NCBI GenBank assembly: GCA_011525755.1
Contig: WYBS01000137.1
Coordinates: 1 to 33,666 of the forward strand
Length of the DNA: 33,666 bases
Direction: 5' to 3'
Source: Planctomycetaceae bacterium
GTDB lineage: Bacteria > Planctomycetota > PLA2
This document shows, piece after piece, positions 28,197 to 33,666 of this stretch. The notes beneath the pieces are model-generated. The model saw only the letters and a program-made list of their open reading frames with translations, did no database searches and was not told the DNA's origin. The first letter of the stretch is position 1. Each line of letters begins with the position of its first letter. The position numbers were made by a program, and so were the translations under genes.

Positions 28197-28658
28197 CTAC
28201 GCGAAGTCGTGACTCCGCGGCGCGAGCCCGAGCAGCGCCCTAAGCGCCTCGCCCGCGGCGAGCGTCTCGAGGATCGCCCGGGCGGCGCCCGCGGGCGGCG
28301 GTCCCTCCCGCGGCTCGACGCCGAGGAGCACCCTCCCCCCCAGGGCACCCCCCCACATCCGCACGCCCGCGGCCTTCCGCCAAGCGGCGCCGTCCCCGAG
28401 GTCGAGGACGACGTCCGCGGCGGCGCCGGGCGTTGCCCGCTCGAGGCGGAACGAAGGGTCCCTCGCCGCGAGCGGCGGCGCATCGCCGGTCACGAGCAGC
28501 CGTCCGAGACCCGCGGCGGCGAGGTAGCGCGCGGCGAGCGGCGCGTCGCCGTGGAGGAGCACGCTGCCGCGGAGGATCCGCTCCTGCCCGTCGCCGCCGA
28601 TCGGCGCGAGGAGGATCTGGCGCTGGTAGCGGAGGACGGCTTCGGGCGGAAGGCTCAG
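28197..28658 (-). CDS. Degenerate E1-like (ThiF/MoeB family) protein; likely inactive partner subunit
   Basis: About 153 residues when read from CTG 28658; GTG 28562 is a shorter alternative. The N-terminus EAVLRYQRQILLAPIGGDGQ is the arginine-bearing helix that begins ThiF/MoeB/HesA enzymes. Next comes VLLHGDAPLAARYLAAAGLG, the Rossmann strand and helix, where the nucleotide loop GxGGxG has become HGDAPL. The catalytic middle, with NLxRQ, Lys, Asp and the zinc cysteines, is missing. It ends with ETLAAGEALRALLG, nearly identical to VAALAAGEALRAISG in the active E1 two genes upstream, so the pair are paralogues. Its CTG overlaps the NIL gene stop codon as CTGA. It may supply the arginine finger in a heterodimer. 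Confidence 0.65.
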   Translation of the reverse strand: MSLPPEAVLRYQRQILLAPIGGDGQERILRGSVLLHGDAPLAARYLAAAGLGRLLVTGDAPPLAARDPSFRLERATPGAAADVVLDLGDGAAWRKAAGVRMWGGALGGRVLLGVEPREGPPPAGAARAILETLAAGEALRALLGLAPRSHDFA

Positions 28659-28894
28659 AGGCGGATCTCGTCGACCGCCTCGACCTGGACGCCCTTCTCG
28701 CGGAGGTAGTGGACGGCGGACTCGACCTTCGTCGCCTCGCCGTCGAACTCGTAGCCGAGGATCGCGCTGTCCTCGGAGATCGTCCCGGCCACGATGTTCG
28801 GGATGATGTCGAAGCGGGTGATGAGGTTGTAGTTCCAGGGCTCGCGTACGAGCTCCTTCGGGAACGTGATGATGAACTTCTTCTTGGTCCGCAT
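28655..28894 (-). CDS. Stand-alone NIL-domain protein
   Basis: A 79-residue protein consisting of one NIL domain: KFIITFPKELVREPWNYNLI, FDIIPNIVAGTISEDSAILG, then a C-terminal helix and strand (VHYLREKGVQVEAVDEIRL). The NIL fold, ferredoxin-like, is found at the C-terminus of MetN methionine importers and in NIL-ferredoxin proteins tied to homocysteine formation. Free-standing forms occur near ThiF-type genes of sulfur-carrier-dependent methionine synthesis. It lies between the active and inactive E1-like genes, 31 nt after the first and overlapping the second. An extended -10, TGCTACAGT (28907-28915), precedes the ATG by 12 nt. The ligand is unknown; methionine or a related thiol is a guess. 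Confidence 0.85.
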   Translation of the reverse strand: MRTKKKFIITFPKELVREPWNYNLITRFDIIPNIVAGTISEDSAILGYEFDGEATKVESAVHYLREKGVQVEAVDEIRL

Positions 28895-28906
28895 CCGGCG
28901 TCCAAG

Positions 28907-28915
28907 ACTGTAGCA
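28907..28915 (-). promoter_or_regulatory. Extended -10 element before the NIL gene
   Basis: TGCTACAGT on the minus strand fits TGnTAnnnT and ends 12 nt before the ATG at 28894. An internal promoter within the E1 operon is possible. Confidence 0.3.
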
Positions 28916-28925
28916 GGGGCGGGCC

Positions 28926-29567
28926 CTACCGGCCAGCGGGGGCGCCCGCGGCGCAGGGGCACAGGGGGTCCGGGGGCAGGCGCGCCCGCTGGAGGCGGCC
29001 CGTCGCGAGATCGGCGAGAAGCAGCGCCGACGGGGCCGGATCGCCCGAGATCGCGCGAAGGGCCTCGCCCGCCGCGAGGGCCGCCACGAGCCCCGCCGCG
29101 GGCCCGAAGATCCCCGTGACCCGGCACTCGTCCGTCCTCGCATCGGGGGGCTCCGGCAGGAGGCACCGGAGGCACGGCCCGCCGGGCCGGACGAGGAGGA
29201 CCTGGCCCCGGAACTGCGCCGCGCCCGCGTGGACGAACGGCACCGAGAGCTCGAGGCAGAGGTCGTTCAGCAGATACTTGTCGGCGAAGCTGTCGGTTCC
29301 GTCGATGACGCACGCGCGGCCGCGGAGGAGCGAGCGTCCGTTGCGGCGGTCGACCCGGACCGGGATCGCCTCGACCGGCAGCCGCTCGGCGAGCACGTCG
29401 ACCTTCCGCCGGCCGAGGTCCCGGTCGTCGAAGAGGACCTGCCGGTGCAGGTTCTCGAGCGCGACGACGTCGTCGTCCGCGACGGCGATCCCCCGGACGC
29501 CCGCGTCGACGAGGATCCTCGCGACCGGCGAACCGATCCCGCCCGCGCCGACGATGAGCACGCTCAC
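28926..29567 (-). CDS. E1-like ThiF/MoeB-family adenylyltransferase lacking the N-terminal helix
   Basis: 213 residues. It begins at once with the Rossmann nucleotide loop, VSVLIVGAGGIGSPVA (GAGGIG 7-12), and keeps the catalytic set: DDD 31-33, R42 in ENLHRQ, K55, D89 and D92 in IDGTDSF. Zinc ligands are C132/C135 (CLRC) and C203/C205, where CPC replaces the usual CPxC. ThiF/MoeB are about 250 residues because of an N-terminal RYSRQ helix whose Arg reaches the partner's ATP site. That helix is absent here but present in the paralogue at 28197-28658. GTG 29567 overlaps the membrane-protein stop codon as GTGA. It should adenylate a ubiquitin-like sulfur carrier; none is in the window. Confidence 0.85.
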   Translation of the reverse strand: MSVLIVGAGGIGSPVARILVDAGVRGIAVADDDVVALENLHRQVLFDDRDLGRRKVDVLAERLPVEAIPVRVDRRNGRSLLRGRACVIDGTDSFADKYLLNDLCLELSVPFVHAGAAQFRGQVLLVRPGGPCLRCLLPEPPDARTDECRVTGIFGPAAGLVAALAAGEALRAISGDPAPSALLLADLATGRLQRARLPPDPLCPCAAGAPAGR

Positions 29568-30205
29568 GGCCGCCGCAGGAGGCCCATGCCCCCCGCGCCC
29601 CCCCCGATGAGCAGGAGCTTCAGCGCCATCGCGCCCGCGCCGCCGAGCGGCACGCCGACGAGCGACTCGGCCGTCTGGTTGTTCCGGTAGAGGACCTCGC
29701 AGTGGATCCAGTCGAAACCGAGCGTGACCGACGCGGCCGCCGCGGGGTTCAGCGCGAACGCGAGCGCGGCGCTCGCCTTCCTGTCCTCCGCGCGCAGGAG
29801 GAAGAGCGCCTCCCAGTGGAAGAGCGTCGCGAGGAACGCGAGGCCCGTGGCCGCGACCGCCGCGCGCGCGAGGCCTCCGCCGAGGAGGTACGCGACCGCG
29901 CCGAGCGCGAACGCGTAGGGCCCCGCGAGCGCGCCCGCGAGGGGGGCGCCGCCGAACGCGGCGCACGCGACCGCGCCCGCGACCGCGAACGCCGCGCCCG
30001 CGAGCGCGCCCTGCCGCAGCGGGGCATGCCGGGGGGCTCCGGGGGCGGCGGCGAAGAGGAACGGCCCGCACGTCGCGGCGCCGACGAGCATGAGAAGCGC
30101 CGCGGCGAACGCACGGTTCCCCGGGCCCTCCAGCGCGCCGAAGGCGAACGCGCACGCGAGCGCCGCGAGGGCCGCGGGCAGGAGGAGCGCCTCTTTGAGC
30201 GTCAC
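29564..30205 (-). CDS. Multi-pass membrane protein of unknown function
   Basis: A 213-residue, strongly hydrophobic protein with about six predicted helices, rich in Ala, Gly and Leu (ALLLPAALAALACAFAFGAL, then FAAALLMLVGAATCGPFLFA and others). It is followed by a polar stretch, FDWIHCEVLYRNNQTAESL, and a C-terminal helix. I do not recognise the family. GTG 30205 overlaps the stop codon of the cyclase-fold gene, and its own stop codon overlaps the E1 start, so it is translationally coupled on both sides. It contains a 15/16 copy of the G-rich repeat (30032-30047). Serving as membrane anchor or transporter for the operon is conjecture. Confidence 0.7.
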   Translation of the reverse strand: MTLKEALLLPAALAALACAFAFGALEGPGNRAFAAALLMLVGAATCGPFLFAAAPGAPRHAPLRQGALAGAAFAVAGAVACAAFGGAPLAGALAGPYAFALGAVAYLLGGGLARAAVAATGLAFLATLFHWEALFLLRAEDRKASAALAFALNPAAAASVTLGFDWIHCEVLYRNNQTAESLVGVPLGGAGAMALKLLLIGGGAGGMGLLRRP

Positions 30206-31374
30206 TTCGCGCCGAGCAGATCCTCGAGCGCGATCACGGCGTAGGCGGTGCAGAGGAGAGGGTCGCCCTCCTCCCAGCGCGGGCTCCTGTCGTTTCTCCA
30301 GGACCCGTCCGGCTGCTGCCGCGAGAGGATCGCGTTCGAGAGGTCCGCCTTCCAGTCGCGGAGGCCCGCCGGGGTCTCGAGCTTCTCGATCCCCATCATC
30401 TGGAGCGCCTTCGCGGCGGTCATGTAGTAGTAGAAGAGCCCCCAGTAGGGCGCCTCCTTCTGGCCCGTCTCCGCGGCGGCCTTCGTGAAGCCCGGGTTCT
30501 CCTCCCACGTGTAGTTCTGCGCGAGCCACTTCACCGCCGCCTGGACGCGCTCGTCCTCCTTCTTCACGCCCGCGAGGAGGTAGCACTTGAGGAGCGCGTA
30601 GGTCATCGAGCCGTAGCCGCGCGCGACGTAGGTGCCGTCGGGGAGCTTCTCGATGCCCGCCTTCGACACGCCGGGCTCGTAGCCCGCGGAGCCGTCGTTG
30701 CCGGGGACGACCTTCACGATGCCGATCCCCTTCTCCTCGAGCTCGTAGGACGCGTCCTTGTTCTCCTCGTTCTCGCTCCGGTTCTGCACGCGCGCGAGGA
30801 ACGCCCGCGCGCGGACCATCGCCTCGTGGTCCTCCGGCAGCCCCGCCGCGCGGAGCGCCGCGATCGCGAACTGCGCGTTCGAGAGGTCGGCGCCCTTCGC
30901 GCTGTTGTAGCCGAAGCCGCCGCGGAGGCGCGCGTCGTCCATGCGCTGGAGCGTCAGGAGGAACGCCTTCATCTTCTCGCGGGCGGGCAGGGTGGCGGGA
31001 TCGCCGACGGTCGCGAGCGCCATGAGCGTCGCGGCCGTGAAGTAGTTGTCGTACTTGCCCTCGGCGCCGATGCCGCCGTCGTCGCGCATCGCCTTCAGCA
31101 GGAACGCGGAGCAGCTCCGGACGAGCGGGTCCTTCGCGCGGGCCTCCGCGGGCAACGAGCCGGCGATCGCGCTCAGCGCGAGCGCGGTGTAGCCGGGGTT
31201 CGGGTACTCCTTGTCCTCCACCTTGACGACGAAGACGCCGTCCTTCGCCTGCGACCGGAGCCACTCGATGCCCCCGTTGACCGAGGCCTCGAGCTCCGCG
31301 CGATTCGGCGCCGCATCCGGGCCGGCGGCGACCGCGCCCGCGACGAGGACGAGAACGAGATAGCGGGGATACAT
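30202..31374 (-). CDS. Secreted prenyltransferase/squalene-cyclase-fold repeat protein
   Basis: A 390-residue protein with a signal peptide (YLVLVLVAGAVAAGP). The mature part is an alpha/alpha-barrel of repeats resembling squalene-hopene cyclase: GIEWLRSQAKDGVF, NPGYTALALSAIAG, FLLKAMRDDGGIG, NYFTAATLMALATVG, GYGSMTYALLKCYLL and LSRQQPDGSWRND with CTAYAVIALEDLL. The DxDD catalytic motif of true cyclases is not seen, so it is probably a binding or scaffold member of the fold, a type frequent in Planctomycetota. GGGAGG lies 4 nt before the ATG at 31374. It heads a five-gene operon whose junctions mostly overlap. The 149 nt to the next gene upstream hold no clear promoter. Confidence 0.8.
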   Translation of the reverse strand: MYPRYLVLVLVAGAVAAGPDAAPNRAELEASVNGGIEWLRSQAKDGVFVVKVEDKEYPNPGYTALALSAIAGSLPAEARAKDPLVRSCSAFLLKAMRDDGGIGAEGKYDNYFTAATLMALATVGDPATLPAREKMKAFLLTLQRMDDARLRGGFGYNSAKGADLSNAQFAIAALRAAGLPEDHEAMVRARAFLARVQNRSENEENKDASYELEEKGIGIVKVVPGNDGSAGYEPGVSKAGIEKLPDGTYVARGYGSMTYALLKCYLLAGVKKEDERVQAAVKWLAQNYTWEENPGFTKAAAETGQKEAPYWGLFYYYMTAAKALQMMGIEKLETPAGLRDWKADLSNAILSRQQPDGSWRNDRSPRWEEGDPLLCTAYAVIALEDLLGAK

Positions 31375-31523
31375 GGTGCCTCCCTACGCGCAACGCGCGT
31401 GCCCCACCATTGGAACAGCGCAGGGAAGGCGCGGCGAAGAAACCGCTGGCGATGCCATGGACAGGAGGTGCCCACGGCGCCGACAGGCGGGTGCAAGGAG
31501 TGGCGCCCGGCCGATCCGGCAGC

Positions 31524-32486
31524 CTACGGGGCGGACGCGAACGAGAGCTCGATCGGCCCGGAGACGGCGTGGGCGGCCCCGGCGGAGTCGTCGTGCACGG
31601 CCACGGCGAAGAGCACGGTGCCGAGGCCGAGCGGGAAGTCGTCGGAGTTCCCGGTCACGAGCGCGCGCGAGATCTCGAGCACCCACTTCCCCTGATCGTC
31701 GTAGTGGCGAGCCGCCGCGAGCACGTCGCCGCGGCTGCCCTTGCGCGCGCGGAGGAGGTCGAGCGGGACCTCGCGGCCGATGTTCACCTCCTCCTTCCAG
31801 TACTTGCGGATCCACTCGGGCGTCACCTCCTTGAGGTTCCGTCCGAAGGGCACGATGCGGTCGTCCCCCTCCTTCCGGAACTGCGGGAAGGCGCTCGGGC
31901 CGTCGTACTTGTCGCTCACGTTCGGGACGTTGTCCGAGTCCTCCGGCTGCCGGTCGCCGCGGAGGCGCTGCTCGCCGCCCTGCCTAAGCCACATGTCCCG
32001 CGCCTGCGGGAAGAGCGCGCACTGCTGCGCGCCCCAGTACCAGAAGTCGAGGAATCCGCTGCCCGTGCCGGGGTAGACGTGCCGGCCCTCGTGGCAGCTG
32101 ATCCCGCATCCTTCCTTCCGGAACGCGTCGGCGAGCGCCCCCGGCGACCAGCAGACCGAGAAGCCGTCCTCGGTCTCCGACTTCGCCCACTTGAGGTCGC
32201 CCTCGTACCTCCAGTAGCGAGACTGGCTCGCCTTCGCGTCGGGCCAGATCGCCAGGAGATAGAGGCGCTCGTTGTCGTGCGCCGCCTTGAGCGCCACCTC
32301 CCCCGGGCCCCCTCCCTTCAACGGCACGGAGACCTCGCGCAGGGGCATCCAGCCGTTGTCGATGAGCCCGTCCACGACGAGCCCCGCGACCGGCCTCGAC
32401 TCGAGCCGGAGCGCGACCGGGGGGGGCGCGGGGGGGGCGTCGGGGGCGCAGGCCGCGAGCACCGCCGCGAGGAGGAGGAACCGCAC
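31524..32486 (-). CDS. Lipoprotein with ethylbenzene-dehydrogenase-related heme-binding domain
   Basis: A 320-residue protein. MRFLLLAAVLAAC is a lipoprotein signal with the lipobox LAAC (Cys13), a client of LspA. The mature protein matches the EB_dh/cytochrome c-552-like heme-binding family: VDGLIDNGWMPL, VALKAAHDNERLYLLAIWPD, EGCGISCHEGRH, GFLDFWYWGAQQ and near the end GKWVLEISRALVTGNSDDF. CGISCH is a CxxxCH variant of the c-type heme attachment motif. It probably carries electrons in the periplasm. GTG 32486 is the start, since the signal begins there. No Shine-Dalgarno sequence is present, but TACACT lies exactly 7 nt upstream. It is divergent from the hydrolase gene, with a 20-nt gap. 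Confidence 0.82.
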   Translation of the reverse strand: MRFLLLAAVLAACAPDAPPAPPPVALRLESRPVAGLVVDGLIDNGWMPLREVSVPLKGGGPGEVALKAAHDNERLYLLAIWPDAKASQSRYWRYEGDLKWAKSETEDGFSVCWSPGALADAFRKEGCGISCHEGRHVYPGTGSGFLDFWYWGAQQCALFPQARDMWLRQGGEQRLRGDRQPEDSDNVPNVSDKYDGPSAFPQFRKEGDDRIVPFGRNLKEVTPEWIRKYWKEEVNIGREVPLDLLRARKGSRGDVLAAARHYDDQGKWVLEISRALVTGNSDDFPLGLGTVLFAVAVHDDSAGAAHAVSGPIELSFASAP

Positions 32487-32493
32487 GGAAAGG

Positions 32494-32499
32494 AGTGTA
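32494..32499 (-). promoter_or_regulatory. -10-like element of the heme lipoprotein gene
   Basis: TACACT on the minus strand, 7 nt before the GTG at 32486, with no ribosome site between. It overlaps the AAGGAG ribosome site of the divergent plus-strand gene. Confidence 0.4.
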
Positions 32500-32506
32500 A
32501 CGTAGC

Positions 32507-33547
32507 GTGGCGATGCGCGGATTCGTGCTCCTCCTCTGGGCCGCGGCGGCGCTCGCCGACGGATACCCGGAGGGCCGGTCGGTCCAGACGATCGAGGGGA
32601 CCGAGACGGCGCTCCTCGTGCCGGAGGGGCTCTCGGCGGAGCACAAGGGCTCACTCGTGATCCTGCTGCACGGGGCGGGGGACAACGGCCCGAACCTCGT
32701 CAACGCGCTCGCGCCGTGGCAGCGGGAGGGATACGTCGTGTGCGCCCCTTCGGCGACCGAGGGGACGTGGGACACGAACGACCTCGCGAGGGCGAAGCGG
32801 ATCGCGGTCCACCTGCTGAAGACGCTCCCGATCGATTCGAAGCGCGTCCACGCCGTCGGGTTCTCGAACGGCGCGTGGAACCTCGCTCCGATCGCATTCG
32901 ACGAGGACCTGAGGCCCGTGAGCGCGACCTGGATCGCCGCGGGCTTCAGCGGGGGCGCGGTCGGCAAGTGGGCGAAGAAGGGCCTCGGCGCGCTCGCCCT
33001 CGCGGGCGAAGAGGACCCGAACGCCCCGGCCGCGATGAAGACCGTGGACCTGCTGAAGGACAAGGTGCGGTGCGTCGAGGTGCGCCTCCAGCAGGGCCTC
33101 GACCACAAGTGGCCCCGCGAGCACGACGAGTACCTGCTCTGGTGGATGGGCGTCATGGAGGGCAGGTTCGAGCCCGGCAAGGACCTGAACTTCAAGTGGG
33201 GAGACGACCTCGACGCCGCGCTCGAGGGGCTGAAGGCGAAGAAGAAGGGCGGCGTGCTCGTGTACGTCTGGAGCCCGGACGACGCCGCGAAGCCGGAGGC
33301 CAAGGAGTTGCAGAACGAGGTCCTCATGGACCCGCTCGTGCGGCACTACGGAAACCAGCTCGCGGCGGTGAAGCTCGAATCCGGGGACCCCGTGGCGGCG
33401 AAGCTCGGTGTGACCGCGACGCCCGCGATCGCGGTCCTCGACAAGGAGGGCGCGGTGAAGAAGCTCCTCGCGGGCAAGGTCGCGCCGAAGGCGCTCGCGA
33501 GCGCCCTCCGCTCGGTCGCGCCGGACGGAAAGCCGCCGAGGAACTGA
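32507..33547 (+). CDS. Secreted alpha/beta-hydrolase fused to a thioredoxin-like domain
   Basis: A 346-residue protein with a signal peptide (MRGFVLLLWAAAALA). Residues about 25-225 are an esterase-type alpha/beta hydrolase: oxyanion HG in VILLHGAGDNG, nucleophile S120 in VGFSNGAW, likely acid in LALAGEEDPN and His in GLDHKWPREH. Residues about 245-340 form a thioredoxin-like domain (GVLVYVWSPDDAAKPEAKEL, GVTATPAIAVLDKEG with the cis-Pro TP) that lacks CxxC, so it is not a redox enzyme. GTG 32507 has AAGGAG about 11 nt upstream; ATG 32513 is an alternative. The substrate is unknown. The 119 nt after the stop codon to the window end show nothing recognisable. Confidence 0.8.
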   Translation: MAMRGFVLLLWAAAALADGYPEGRSVQTIEGTETALLVPEGLSAEHKGSLVILLHGAGDNGPNLVNALAPWQREGYVVCAPSATEGTWDTNDLARAKRIAVHLLKTLPIDSKRVHAVGFSNGAWNLAPIAFDEDLRPVSATWIAAGFSGGAVGKWAKKGLGALALAGEEDPNAPAAMKTVDLLKDKVRCVEVRLQQGLDHKWPREHDEYLLWWMGVMEGRFEPGKDLNFKWGDDLDAALEGLKAKKKGGVLVYVWSPDDAAKPEAKELQNEVLMDPLVRHYGNQLAAVKLESGDPVAAKLGVTATPAIAVLDKEGAVKKLLAGKVAPKALASALRSVAPDGKPPRN

Positions 33548-33666
33548 GCCGCACGGGTGGGCGGGCTGGCCGCCTCTCTGAACGGGCCGGCGTGGACCCG
33601 GTTGTCACGCGTCACGCGGCAACTGCGGCAGGCACCTCCCTTCCCGGTGCGGCATAAGCCGGCGGC

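Noticed and set aside
28926-30155. An N-terminal extension of the E1-like protein by almost 200 residues
   Set aside because: The extra sequence is Arg/Gly/Ala-rich and lies in the shadow of the membrane-protein gene. It contains no RYxRQ motif, and GTG 29567 fits the GTGA overlap pattern.
33548-33666. A minus-strand gene at the right edge
   Set aside because: The overlapping minus-strand frames (33324-33615) are Arg/Pro/Ser-rich shadows of the hydrolase gene with no homology.

Overview
The window is a very GC-rich, gene-dense stretch of bacterial chromosome with 29 intact protein genes, one gene remnant and no RNA genes that I can recognise. I infer a Planctomycetota-like organism. The clues are a pseudopilin with an H-x10-DG motif, a SecA with a long insertion before the [11 protein letters not shown] block, a DksA-like protein that has lost zinc-finger cysteines, a zinc-ribbon/one-TM protein and a squalene-cyclase-fold secreted protein. 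This is inferred from memory of protein families, not from a search.

Layout. 66-1431 (-): pseudopilin plus secreted protein, ending at a good intrinsic terminator. 1655-4087 (+): a SahR-like ArsR-methyltransferase regulator and ahcY, start-stop coupled, behind an AT-rich promoter with a 30-bp dyad. 4291-4434: the 3' remnant of a nucleotidyltransferase-type gene. 4466-10649 (-): dksA-like, lspA, response regulator, secA, metK. So metK and ahcY of the SAM cycle converge on the remnant. 10788-11660 (+): XerC/D recombinase. 11700-17979 (-): uvrB-uvrC, a Tat-type metallo-beta-lactamase-fold protein, fsa and map. 18052-20138 (+): zinc-ribbon membrane protein and a GspF-like protein with no canonical start codon. 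20145-28176: a surface-polysaccharide region with an AsnB-like protein and a WalW-like deacetylase on (-), then a kelch-like secreted protein, a formyltransferase/beta-propeller protein and a Wzx-type flippase on (+). 28197-31374 (-): a tightly overlapping operon of a cyclase-fold protein, a membrane protein, an E1-like adenylyltransferase, a NIL-domain protein and a second, degenerate E1-like protein. 31524-33547: a heme-binding lipoprotein (-) divergent from a hydrolase/thioredoxin-fold fusion (+).

Most striking points. (1) The two E1-like genes are complementary halves. One has the nucleotide-binding loop but no N-terminal RYxRQ helix; the other has RYQRQ but no loop. This suggests a bacterial heterodimeric E1 with an inactive partner. 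(2) Several genes have a -10-like hexamer ending only 6-8 nt before the start codon and no Shine-Dalgarno sequence, which points to leaderless mRNAs. (3) A 16-nt G-rich repeat recurs between genes. (4) The GspF-like frame overlaps the preceding stop codon without an ATG, GTG or TTG, so it may be made by -1 frameshifting or a rare start.
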